Program-made: the position numbers and the translations under genes
Shown: positions 34,719 through 46,500 of the stretch, piece by piece
How positions within the stretch are numbered: the stretch's first letter is position 1
Layout: each line of letters opens with the position of its first letter
NCBI RefSeq assembly: GCF_007655135.1
Contig: NC_045129.1
Coordinates: forward strand, 28,059,391 to 28,123,390
DNA: 64,000 bases
Direction: 5' to 3'
From: Punica granatum
Taxonomy: Eukaryota > Streptophyta > Magnoliopsida > Myrtales > Lythraceae
Notes under the pieces: model-generated
Told to the model about the DNA's origin: nothing
The model's input: only the letters and a program-made list of their open reading frames with translations
Databases searched by the model: none

Positions 34719-35817
34719 CTAGGAAGAAACGGGTAATTTAATCATTATGTATTATCCAATCAATTATAGTTTTTTTTTTGTTACGAAAGAATCTCATGAG
34801 TTTAGTACAATAAAATATAAATCCTATTTAACTAGTAAAGAAATTACTTGGTAAGATTACTCATGCGCCTTTATTAGTTATTAATTATAGGTTTTTAGGT
34901 TGGACATGGCTCGAACTTATATAAGCCCATTATAAATATAAAATATAGCGTCACAACTAGATTTCACGTTCGTTTTAGCTCAAACCACGCCAAGCCCCTT
35001 TTTTCCTAAAAAAATTATTTTTTATTTAATTAATTGCCATCTCATCCTCATTTGATGTAAAAAAAACAAGAGGACTAAAGCTGCACTAACTGGAAAAGGT
35101 TGAGGACGATATTTAACACAAGGAAACGATTAAGCAAAAAAAAGTATGAAAGCTTAGGGAGCAAAGCCTTTTCCCTTATGGTATTTATGACCATTCAAAA
35201 GCACACTGTTCTTCTATAAATATGTACTAGAAAAAATTGTGGTGCATTGCTGTGGATTAATCTCAAGATAAAACAATATTCGAGACTCGTTAAATTATCT
35301 TAAGTTTGAAATTATTTCAACTTTCATAAATATATGCTTATATTTGATTATTTCTGATATGAACTCCACTAACATTCTTAACTCAAATTATATGGGAACT
35401 ATATTATGGTATTTGAGGATTAAGACACGTTGAATGGATTAAAAATATTTTTAAAAATAAATAGAAAGTTAAAGAAAATATGGAGACAAACAACATTCAA
35501 ATTAATAAAGATTATGCTTGAATAAAACTATAATAGTTTATTGAGTAAAACACTAAATAGGTTCTTTTTTAAAAAAAACATTTACTAGATTTTTGGGAAC
35601 TTTTGAAAGGAAAAATATTTGCTGAGAAGTTAGGACTTTGAATTAATCAATAATTGATGGACACGTGTCTTCACATTTAGAACTTTCCTTTAGTTTATAA
35701 GTATAGATAAGATAAGAATGAAAGAAATAATAAACCGTTTTCGATAGGCATACGATTGTAATGTAATAATATCATTATATAAAATTTATGAGGACTTTAC
35801 TGTTAATTATGTTATAC
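34719..35817. other. GDSL intron; contains a dispersed repeat
   Basis: AT-rich intron. The part around 35225-35400 is homologous to 60127-60300 (GCATTGCTGTGGATTAATCT against CCTTGCTGCGGATTAATTTC, each followed by GATAAAACAATAT). Otherwise no features. Confidence 0.45.
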
Positions 35818-36006
35818 CTTGCTCCTGAGAGGGTCTTCTGATTATATCAAGGGGGGGAGTTCCAAAAGTGGAGAATAGAGTATAGTGATCCCAATAATCT
35901 TTCTGACCAGCCCGTGGTGATGGGTCCGACTTCCGGAAATAATGCAAGTTTCCTCCCTCCCATTGCATGATTTTCCGGTCATCCAGAATTTGAATGTTAG
36001 TTGAAC
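35818..36006 (-). pseudogene. Candidate additional exon upstream of the GDSL-motif exon
   Basis: An open 189-bp segment lies between a TTGTAAG acceptor and a GTATAAC donor. It reads ILDDRKIMQWEGGNLHYFRK, then SDPSPRAGQKDYWDHYTLFS, then TFGTPPLDIIRRPSQEQ. The exit phase (one base, G) joins the GDSL exon (AC|GAA) to give an uninterrupted Asp-Glu-Ala join. I do not recognise the peptide as part of standard GDSL lipases; it may be a fused or captured segment. Confidence 0.45.
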
Positions 36007-36029
36007 CTTACAATATAAAGCATCGTTAC

Positions 36030-36056
36030 AGATATATATATATATATATATATATG
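36030..36056. repeat. (TA)n microsatellite
   Basis: Run of alternating T and A within the GDSL intron. A second run lies at about 36400-36420. Confidence 0.85.
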
Positions 36057-36454
36057 TAAGTATATATGCTCATAATGTGAGAATTTATTGCATATTTACA
36101 TACAATATATCACAATATAATCCGTAATCATATCTTGTGGATTGCAATTAATATTCTTTTGATAGAATGATATATAAGAAAATAACATTCTGAGAGGTCC
36201 CTAACTCCGCCTATTTAAAAAGACATGTCTCTCCATATAGACATCCAATATAAGCTAGAAGACACTCTCGGTTCCGTTTTTTTTTTCCAGGTCCCTCGTA
36301 TCACGTAAAATCATCAGTGTCACCAAGAAATGGCTGAAGGTTAGTTTATTTCATTACGTAATATATTATTAATATATTTAAAATTAATCTTACACATAAT
36401 ATATATATATATATATATATAGAGTTTTCTCAGTGTTGAATATTCTGCTATCAT

Positions 36455-36669
36455 AAGAGATTTAACACTTTTGCAAAAATATAAATTATCATTATACATA
36501 TATGATTTTTTTTCTTTCAGTGATGAAAACTCTGGCTATTGTGAGAGATTTAGTAATTTTGCAAAATCATGCTAAATACTGGAACGATTTTTGCAAAGTG
36601 CTTAATCTCTCAAGGAAACGACAACATCCGACCATAGTTTTGCACTTCTACGACATTGTAAATCTCTCA
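36455..36669. repeat. Nested inverted repeats forming a hairpin
   Basis: The inner pair TGAGAGATTTAGTAATTTTG... (36542-36566) and ...GCTTAATCTCTCA (about 36587-36611) match in reverse complement at most positions with a loop of about 20 nt. A diverged outer pair lies at 36455-36479 and 36638-36669. It is in the GDSL intron and could be a decayed MITE or a foldback transcript. Confidence 0.55.
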
Positions 36670-38470
36670 GTACATGTATGTTTTTTTTTTAAAGGGAAAA
36701 TTACCCTTGAGCCCCCTAAACTATCCCGGAGGGAACGTCCTAAACTTTTATTTAGAACATTTACTCCCTCAACTATGGTCATAGGAAAATATCTCCCCTC
36801 CCGTTAGTTTCTCAGTTAAATTTAATAGAAAATGGCACTTGTTCCGCATATGACCGGGAAAAAAATTACAAAATCAAATTACAAAATATAAAAAATGAAA
36901 ATTTGGGAGAGAAATGGTGAAATGAAGTGGTTCAGGTTGCGGAATAGTCATGTTCGCCAATCACGCCCACTGGGTGGGTGGAGCCGTGGCCAAGCACCTT
37001 CAACGATCCCTGACGAAGAGAGAGAGCCACGAATAGACACAGACTTGGCGAAGAAACAGTGACAAGCCAGGACCATGGAGAACGAAAACCACAAGCTGAA
37101 GGACTGTTTGAGGACGCGGTGGAAAATTTATTCTTTTTGTTTCGATTCATCGATCACCTTCGCTAATAGCCCATAGGTCAATTTTTTTTTTTAATGGCAT
37201 CGCCCTCACACAGTACCGTAAATTAATCTTAAGTAATATTTTGGCATGTAATGGGTAGATTTTGCAATTTGCATGATTTTACAGAAATGCTAAACCTCTC
37301 GATATAACGCATGATTTGGGTGATTGAACCCAGTATTAGTTAGGTTAAATTAATTGCTGTATACGAGGGTTTTTCACAATGTAATCCCCCGCAATGATCC
37401 AAACTCTGAGCGGCGCATAAATTACGGCTCATCAAAATGGAACAAATGATGGTTTTACCGTGGGAAGTATATGGTCGCTCAGTGAATATATAGTGGCTCT
37501 TCTGCTGATAAAGTTGGACCGAGAAGCTAAAATAATCAAGAATTATTATCTAATAAAGCATTATAATTTTATTCATGCGAAAAAAAACTATATATATAGA
37601 TTCCTACAATTCAATTTTTTATTAAAGTTTTTCTATTTTTTCTATTTTTCATTGTTTACTAAATTATTAAAAAGTCTATTTGTTAGTTCAGCGTCATTTT
37701 ACCATCTAGTATAAGATGATATATAATACATAATCACAACACTGAGAGATAATAACATAAAATTATAACAATTACGAAAAGTGCTGTGCATTGCTCGGAT
37801 GTGTAAAGAAATTAAAGAGGTGTAACTTATTCGACAAAGTTCTAGAGATATAGCTCTAGTAATTTGGCTTTTTCTTTTGATATTGAATTTAATAATTACC
37901 TAGAAGACTATTTGAAAAGTCAGATACATTTTTTCTGGAGGGAGATGGACATGGTGAAGTTGAAGCATTTATTAACAAGGAGAAAACTGATGGAGACGGA
38001 CTGAGTTAACGTGAAATGCGTACGGAATATGATAACGTTATTTTATTTTCTCGATAGCCTAGTACATCAAATGTGGAAATATTGTGAAAGAGACAATGTA
38101 CTTTTGATATATTAGTGAAAAAAACGGACAAATACCCGAAACTTTGATCAAGAATTGAATTTTTCGAGGAGTCAAAATGATGATTAAAAAGTGAATCAAG
38201 ACGCACATACGTATCACTCCTCGTTTTTTATATATTATAATTAATTTGGAGCAGCCATGCTCACGTAAGGACTAGCCAAACTCAAGTTATTGATTTGCTT
38301 AAATGAGTTTGGGGAGAACCGGTGCTGATAACGGTTGAAGAAAATATGAGATTGGATAGTTGTTAATCTGAGAAGAGAAGATCGATCTTACCGCAAGTGC
38401 ATATTGAACCGGAGAAGAATCGGCAGCCTGATTAAGCTCCCAACTAGTTTTATCGGTTCGGAGCATCTAC
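36670..38470. other. GDSL 5' intron region, no gene recognised
   Basis: AT-rich sequence. A stretch at about 36697-36810 (GGGAAAATTACCCTTGAGCC and onward) resembles one end of a MULE-type MITE, but the partner end was not found. Confidence 0.35.
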
Positions 38471-38473
38471 TGT

Positions 38474-38580
38474 CGCTCGTTATTCACATCATTGCCTTCT
38501 CCTGAGACGCAACCGATTGTAATGAGAGGTAAGGCAAGAGATAGAGGCCAAACGCAGCAATGGAGAAGTGCAGCTGCCAT
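38474..38580 (-). pseudogene. GDSL gene, candidate first exon with signal peptide
   Basis: From the ATG at 38580 the frame reads MAAALLHCCVWPLSLALPLI, then TIGCVSGEGNDVNNERQ and a stop. A hydrophobic N-terminus fits a secreted GDSL lipase. No strong donor in the phase required by the next exon is obvious (GTTGCG after ATC G is the only phase-compatible one), so the 3' edge is uncertain. Confidence 0.4.
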
Positions 38581-38804
38581 GAGAGATGAGCCCAGAGCTT
38601 TTTCTACCTAACTTAATTTTTCCATAAGGACAATAGTCTCTCCTTCTCCGACCAAGCTTATATATATAGATATAACATATTATATTCCGATATATTAGTA
38701 TTGGATGTGCTTTCTAAATTGGCAGCTAATTAGTTTTTTTTCCCCTAATGAAAGCTAATTACTTTGTTGGGGCAATGACTTGAGTACATAAATATCTGAT
38801 GTCA

Positions 38805-39180
38805 TACCATCAAAGATAGTGATCCAGTGGTTAACAAGCTTAATTTAAATGGTTTGGTAACTCCAAGATTCCAAGTTCAAATTCCTTCTAGTGCATTTGT
38901 CAAAAACATTTGTTAGTTGTGTGCTCTTAATCTTGAACTTGGGAGATACCGGCTTCTGTAAATTATATTAGGCCTTTGGTGGTGCTACGCGGACGGGCCA
39001 GTGCTTGCGCTGATTGTTCAATTAGTCTGATATGTTCGCAGTTGAACATAAGAGTTCGAACATTGCATAGTAGGGGACCGCAAGATCACCTCTACTGCCG
39101 CCCACCATCCAAAAAAAATCTCTCATGTCATCATTTTTTCTCTGCACCTAGTTTACTATGTAAGAAATTAAAATTTTAAG
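38805..39180 (+). mobile_element. SINE-like, tRNA-derived sequence
   Basis: AGTGGTTAACAAGCTT (38825-38840, box A-like) is followed at the right distance by AAGTTCAAATTCC (38873-38885, box B-like), as in the tRNA-derived head of plant SINEs. The body after about 38970 (GTGGTGCTACGCGG) is moderately GC-rich. No target duplication or clear 3' tail was found. Confidence 0.4.
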
Positions 39181-39182
39181 GA

Positions 39183-40484
39183 TATAGCCACTTGAGATTA
39201 AATTAAAAAGATTGTGGTCTAACAATGTTGGTTGGGGTATAATCCTTATCGCAAAGAAGAGTCTCTAAATGTTAAATATTCAAGCTTATTATTTATGACT
39301 CCTCAAAATCAGAGGTTATACATGCCGTTTGTTACAATTAATATTCCATTTTAATTAGCTATCTTGTTTATGGAATAATTTATGAAGAAAAACTAATTGA
39401 AACGGAATAAAAAAAAAAGAAGGCATGGTACAATGCCACACATCTTAGTCTAGGGAAGAAATGATTAGGGCTCGATTTTCGTTAGTGAAACTACTTGTAC
39501 TCATTTATTTAGATTTAGGTTTATATTTCATTACGAAATAAATGATATATACCGACAGAAATCTTTATTATTAAAAGAGAAGATGTTAAAATAAAGAGAG
39601 TTATACGAATAGATTCTTTAGTTACTAGTATGAATTTATTTGTTCTCATGGGTGAGATTTTGCCATTAGTATTAATTGACTGTTGGAATAGAGTTTTTAG
39701 CATTATTACCCTCAGCTAAAGTCCAATAGGTTAGCTCTACACCAATCCAACTTTTGCCAACTAGTCTTGACTGAAGGTATAACCTGGTCTTTTATCAGGG
39801 AATGTTCTATTTTTAACGACCATAATTCTCTATCGGTAACTGTCATTTATTCTGTTGTGTTTCCTTATTCTAACCTCTCTGGTTTCATTTGTAATCCAAA
39901 AAATTAAAATGGAAATAATTTAGCTAATCTTAAACATAAATCTCAAGTACAAATCCTTGTTAATCATATGTCATCAGAATGTGTTTATAAGGTTGTACGG
40001 TACTTCCTAATAAGGTCCTAATTTATGACTTTATAGCTAATCTCACTTTGCAGTACTTCCTACTGTTTCTCATAGCAATATAGAGTTGTTAAGGGTAAAG
40101 AAGGAAAATAAGGCAATACACTAATTTATCTCGATAAAGTGGAATTTGAAGTTAACCGGTCTTCAAGGGAACTTTGAAATACAGATATTGACTTGATGTT
40201 TGCGACGACAACTGATCTTCGAAATCAGCAAGAAAAGGAAAGCATGTTGGTGCCAAACCTGATGTGTAATGACAACCTAATAGACAAAGGTCTGACTTCT
40301 CGTTATACGTTAACAATATACATTGGCTTGCCCTGACTGTAAGGAATAATTATGTCGTCAACCGTAAGATGTAGGACAGTTGGTAAACTGTGTCATTAAA
40401 AAAGAAGTTGCAATTGCAGTGCAATAATGCACACCTAATTGAGGACTAATTTTAGCAAATAGATTGGAAACATATAGTTGTTTG
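39183..40484. other. No gene recognised
   Basis: AT-rich intergenic DNA. It includes a 29-bp stretch (40175-40203) that recurs inverted at 53356-53384. Confidence 0.4.
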
Positions 40485-41051
40485 CAAAGTTGTCAGGATT
40501 TCGAGTGGGTTTCAGGATCTTATGATCTTACAATTCATTGACAAGCTTCCGATCCCAATATTACTCTGATCTTAGTGGGATCTTGGTCCGACTTTTAGGA
40601 TCTTAGGATCTGTGCAATCTTAAAAAAGTGGACCAAGCCCACGCATGTTGAGCTCATATGTCAAGCCCTAAGTACCACAGTTGATGACTTGAAACTTCCC
40701 AAAGAAGATGAATATGATCCTAAGGATGATGACTATGTCGGTGTTCATGGCAATGATCTTCACGATGATTTTCATGACGTGTAATTTGTTATTCTTTCTT
40801 TGTTGTTGCTTGTTACTTATATTTGATAATGTCATTTGTAAATTGTAGTTGCTTTTTAGTAACTTGTGAAAGATATTTTTGTGTTTTTTCTATGACTTAT
40901 AGTTGGTGATTAGTCTTTCAAGAGCTTAAAATCATATGAATAAGAATTTTTTTGTTTTTTGGTGGTAGATAAAAGTTGATAGTAAATAGGAGTTGTGATT
41001 GACAAGAAATCATACATTTCATTATATATATATATTTTAAATTATAGATCC

Positions 41052-42810
41052 TGTTGGGAATTGATGTATGCCCTAGAGACAATCTATAATCAGTTCTGTA
41101 ATATGATATCTATTTCATTATAAAACGAGACATTTCTGTTATTGTGTAGATTGCGCTAAATATGATTTTACACAATAATGTCCTTGCAATAGTATGTTCA
41201 ATAGGCATCAAGTGTGACTTGATTGTGAGATCCTATAATTAACCAACATTATTCCTAAATGTCCATAGTCAAAGTATTATCGTTAATTAGGACAACGATA
41301 ATACGGTTAGACTAGTGTGGGTGTTGATTGATGACCAAGTCTTACAGGTCATGGATATGGAGATATCGAATCACACCACATGTATACATTAAGAGTAATG
41401 TGTATTGGAATGACCCGCCATGAGATTGCTACATGGGTTGTTACGTGACTGTCATTAGCATATCTCAAAGTGACTATAGTGTAATGGTTTTTTGACTTGA
41501 GGTCACCATGAATTCCTACATGTAATGTCATATACTTTGATATTGTCAAACGCCACCGTAACAGGCTGGTTATAAAGATAGTTATTGGGTATGCCACAAA
41601 GCATGGAAAAGAATGTGAGTGACCAAGATAGGATTTGTCCCTCCTACGAAACGGGAGCGATATCTCACGGCCACTTGGTGGTTAAGTCTAAAACTGTATG
41701 CATACCCAAATGAGTCGATATAACGATATCGAGCTCATTTGTTCTGATATACTTACTTGGTAAACCAAGAAAAAGAGATATTGAGCCATACAAGGATGTC
41801 ATCGACCATGCCTTGGGCTCAATAGAGATATAGAGGACAATGGATTATATTACACGGTAATATAGGTTACTAGGTTCGTCGAGAAATTGACTTTCCGATT
41901 ACTTGAGTAACAGTGATGCATTGCAAGATGCCGCTCACTGTTTGTAATATTGAAATAGAGATTTCGATATTACTGTCAACGTAATTGGGAACCTACAGGG
42001 TCACACACGACGACTAAATCGACGGGATATTTTGAAACAATAAAATCGTCTAATAGAGATTAGATGATTTATGGTGCGACCGATTAATCGGATATTTAAT
42101 GAGATTAAATTTATCGATTAATTATATTCGATTTATTAGATTAAATGGATCGCATTGATACACGATACAATGTGTATGTATGTAATATATATAGAGATAT
42201 ATAGATCCGCAGAATTTTGGATTTCGTCACCGCTCTTTCTCATATAAAAGGGGGGCAATGCATAAAATGTCTGGCAGGCTATATATATATATATATATAT
42301 ATATATCTTTTATGCATTTGTGCTGTGAGCATATAAGTATATATATATATATATATATATACATACTCAATTGGGTTTTTAACTCCTTCCGTCCCACACC
42401 GGTCAAAGGTTAAAATCTTTCCTCCCCAAAGCCTTATATATATGTATACATATATACAGTTGAGTTTTAAGAGTTAGCATATATGTGTACGTGTTATTGC
42501 ATTTGGAAATTTAATTTGAATTGTTCAAATTGAATTAATCCAATTAGTCTAATAAATTTCGGGTGTCGCACCGGTGTTTCCTTTGAGTATTGGCCGCTAG
42601 CATCGCCGATCTCGAAGACTCGTCGACAAAGTCAGTGTGGATACCGGTAGAGGCGTCATGCGTGGGACGCTCGGTTGACAATTTTAAATATCTCAGGTAC
42701 GCTTTTATTTACTCTTGTTCTTCTAGTGGGTTTTGGGATTAGTTTCACGGGTAGGAAATATTTTGAATTTCTATTCTTTTTCGCTTCCGTTGCGCCCCGT
42801 GAAACTAGCA
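41052..42810 (+). repeat. Copia A 5' LTR
   Basis: 1759 bp, TGTTGGGAATTG...GTGAAACTAGCA. It contains TA microsatellites (about 42281-42306 and 42338-42360). Confidence 0.97.
42434..42444 (+). promoter_or_regulatory. Candidate TATA box of the copia LTR
   Basis: TTATATATATG follows CCCCAAAGCC. Copia B has TATAAATAAGG at the same place after CCCCAAACGCC, so the motif is conserved between copies. Another TATA-like string, TATAAAAG (42243-42250), is changed to TATTAAAG in the 3' LTR. Confidence 0.4.
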
Positions 42811-42812
42811 AT

Positions 42813-42826
42813 TGGTATCAGAGCCT
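42813..42826 (+). promoter_or_regulatory. Copia A primer-binding site
   Basis: TGGTATCAGAGCCT lies two bases after the 5' LTR and is complementary to the 3' end of plant initiator tRNA-Met, the usual primer of copia reverse transcription. Confidence 0.93.
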
Positions 42827-43512
42827 AGCTAGTTAGAATCTGAGTAGATAATAGCATAAAATATGATTTTATACTTGGTACTGGTGTGATTATGTTTGAT
42901 ATTTGCGGTGCATGACTGTTAGACATGGACAATGTCCTAGTTGTGTTAGTATAATAGTTATACGTGTGGACTATTATGTAATGGTTACATAATAGTGTAT
43001 GGTGAGATCGATTAAATGTTAATAAAATCCCTCAAAATATTAAGTCCATATCCTTCCACCATGTAACGCTCGTCAAGACCAAGATCGATGAGTGTGTAGA
43101 CCTTGCCCTCGCAGGATGCCCTCATCTATCCTAGTAAGACGTGGTGTTTACCAGTGGGTCAGACTTAACTGAGCAAGCCTAATAGGATTAGGAGTTCAGA
43201 GGCATGTAGTTGGGCATCGATCTACAAGATAGATTTGAATAAGGAGTTATTCACCCAACTAATCAAGAGTTGCATGTGATGCAATTGGGAAAGTGAGTTC
43301 CCTACCTAAATAGCCAGTTTTGGGTGAATCAGACATCGCTAACTCAAAGCTTGGTGAGATATGGATCTTGAACTACTATGAGAATGATATTCTCTGAATC
43401 AATGTTCAGGGTCATTGATTTGACATAAATAGTGGGAGCAATATTTAATAAAGTCCTCATTAAATATTGTAGTGTCATAATACTTATTTTGCATATTTCT
43501 GTGGTAGTTACC

Positions 43513-46500
43513 ATGGCAGGGAGCACTTCTAGTATTTTCTGTTTGCGATCCCTCCTTGATAAGGACAAACTGTCAGGGAATAATTTCCTTGGTTGGTATC
43601 GAAACTTGAGAATTGTTCTCACCCAAGAAAAGAAGCTATATGTCTTAGAGCAACCTCTTCTTGCGCCACCACTTGACGATGCCCCCCAAGCTGAGAAAGA
43701 TGCTTATAGTAAGCATCATGATGATGCCGTAAACGTCGAATGTCTCATGTTAGTCACCATGGACTCGGAGCTTCAGAAGCAACACGAGAACATGAAGGCG
43801 TACGATATGATCGTGCATCTCAGGCAGCTCTATCAAGAGCAGGCCCGACATGAGAGATTTGAGATTTCTAAGGCACTTTTTCAAGCAAGGTTGATTGAGG
43901 GCAGCCCGATAGGTCCTCATGTACTCAAGATGATTGGGTACGTCGAGACTCTAGGACGACTGGGATTTCTTCTGGGTCAAGAGTTGGCCACAGATTTAGT
44001 CCTACAGTTGCTGCCCAGCAGTTATAGTCAGTTCATTATGAGCTATAATGTGAATGATTACAATAAACCATTGCCTGAACTGCTTAACATGTTGAGAACA
44101 GCTGAGCATGATATCAGCAAGGGGACGTCCGTCCTAATGGTCCATGGGACCAAAAGAAAGGGCAAAGGCAAGAGTAAAGGCAAGAGGGCTAAAGGTGCAT
44201 CCAAGTATGACTTGGGTGCGTTGAAGCCTAAAGCCAAGGTGGCGAAGAATGATTACTACTTCCATTGTGGCAACACTGGACATTGGAAGCAGAATTGTAA
44301 GGTATACCTGGAGGAGTTGAAGAAGAAGAAGGGAAGTGAGACTTCCACTTCCGGTATCCATGTAATAGAGATCAATGTATCTACTACTTCTACATCTTGG
44401 GTATTAGATACCGGGTGTGGTGCTCATATTTGTGGAAATATGCATGACCTAAAGGACAGTAGATCGTTGGCAAAGGGCAAGGTGGACCTACGAGTTGGAA
44501 ATGGAGCAAGAGTTGCTACATTAACTGTAGGGACTTATCACCTAGTTTTGCCTACTGGGCTAGTATTAGATCTTAACGACTGTTATTATGTACCTGCTAT
44601 TAGTAGAAACATAATATCTGTTTCTTGTTTGGACAAGAAGGGATTTTGTTTCACTATCAAGAACAAGTGTTGTTCTATGTACATGAATGATGTATATTAT
44701 GGCAGTGCACATTTAAGTAATGGTCTGTATGTTCTTGATCTAGATACGCCTATTTATAATGTGGAAACCAAACGGCTCAAGTCTAATGATTCGAACCCGA
44801 CTTACCTCTGGCATTGTCGTTTAGGCCATATTAGCAAGAATCGCATCTCTAGACTCCATAAGGATGGATTACTGGACTCGTTTGATTTAGAATCGATCGA
44901 GACATGCGAACCTTGCTTAATGGGGAAAATGACTAAGGCCCCTTTTACCGGAAAGGGTGAGCAAGCTAGTGATCTTTTGACTCTCATACATACCGATGTA
45001 TGTGGACCAGTGAACAAGCTTGCTAGAGGTGGGTATCTCTACTTCATTACATTTACTGATGATTTCAGTAGATTTGGATATGTGTATTTGATGAAACACA
45101 AATCTGAATCCTTTGAAAAGTTCAAAGAATTTAAGAATGAAGTGGAGAATCAGTTGGGTAAGAGCATTAAAGTTCTTCGATCAGATTGAGAAGGTGAATA
45201 TTTGAGCTATGAGTTCGCTGACTATCTTAAACAGTGTGGGATTTTATCTCAACTGACTCCACCTGGAACACCACAGTGGAATGGTGTAGCTGAGAGGAGG
45301 AATCGAACTTTATTAGATATGGTTCGATCTTTGATGAGTCATGCAAACTTACCTGACTTCTTCTGGGGATATGCTCTACAGACAGCTGCTCTCATATTAA
45401 ACAATGCTCCGTCGAAATCAGTTGAAAGGACACCATATTAGATGTGGTATGGGAAGCGTCCCAAGATGTGTTTTCTAAAGATATGGGGTTGCGAAACTTA
45501 TGTGAAGAGATTGTCTTCAGATAAGCTTAGCCCTAAATCGGACAAATGTTACTTTGTGGGGTATCCTAAGGAAACTCGAGGATACTATTTCTATAATCCC
45601 ATCGAAGGCAAAGTGTTTGTTGCTTGAACTGCGGTATTCCTTGAGAAAAAGTTTCTCTCCAAAGGAACTAGTGGGAGGAAATTAGAACTTGGGGAAGTTC
45701 TACCACAAAATGACATTGACCAATCGACGGGTGAGGTTACAGAGCAAGTACCACAAGGTGTTGTGGCACAATCTTCTGCACATGTGACACAGGAGTCTCA
45801 CAGGTCTAGTAGGATACGTCATGAGCCCGAGAGATATGGATTTCTCGTGACTCAAAACAATGACGTATTGCTCATAGATGATGATGAGCCTACAACCTAT
45901 GCGGAAGCCGTAATTGGCCCTGACTCTGAGAAATGGCTGGTGGCCATGAGATCTGAGATGGAGTCCATGTACACTAACCAAGTATGGACTTTGGTTGATC
46001 CACCTGAAGGGGCAAAACCCATTGGGTGTAAGTGGGTTTTCAAAAAGAAGACTGACATGGACGGTAATGTGATTACCTTTAAGGGCCGACTTGTGGCAAA
46101 AGGTTTCAGACAAGTTCATGGTGTTGACTATGACGAAACTTTTTCCCCGGTGGCTATGCTTAAATCCATAAGGATCTTGCTTGCAATTGCAGCTTATTAT
46201 GATTATGAGATCTGGCAAATGGATGTCAAAACTGCTTTCCTGAATGGGAAGCTCCTCGAGGATGTGTATATGACACAACCTGAGGGTTTTGTCGATCCAC
46301 ATTGTGCCGGAAAGGTTTGTAAGCTACAACGGTCTATTTATGGGCTGAAACAAGCTTCTAGGAGCTGGAATCTTCGTTTTGATGATGCAATCAAAGAGTT
46401 TGGTTTCATCAAGAATGAAGATGAACCCTGTGTTTACAAGAAGGTTAGTTGGAGCATAGTAATCTTCCTGGTGTTATATGTAGATGACATACTTCTGATA

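Larger units (their letters stand above)
17397..38580 (-). pseudogene. GDSL esterase/lipase gene, intron-expanded and probably inactive
   Basis: GDSL esterases/lipases are plant SGNH hydrolases, usually secreted, that hydrolyse acyl esters; family members act in cuticle, defence or seed lipid metabolism. Exons on the minus strand carry the expected blocks in order: a signal-peptide-like exon (38580), an unexpected exon (36006-35818), the FILGDSLFDA block with the catalytic Ser (34718-34518), the EYANLPFIPP and YGANFASSGA block (19277-19151), the FSFGGNDYH block (18873-18637), the ELYELGARKIAFQNVGPMG block (about 18545-18270) and the FFDEGHTT block with the catalytic Asp-x-x-His pair (17582-17397). 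Intron phases agree between the first blocks. The intron from 34517 to 19278 is swollen by a MULE and a hAT MITE. Signs of inactivation are a 1-base deletion in the 19.2-kb exon, no clear acceptor for the 18.5-kb exon, incompatible phase into the last exon and loss of the CCG-containing segment usual before it. I am sure of the family; inactivity is inferred. Confidence 0.82.

Noticed and set aside
38976..39179. 67-residue frame as a gene
   Set aside because: It overlaps the SINE-like sequence and has no motif.
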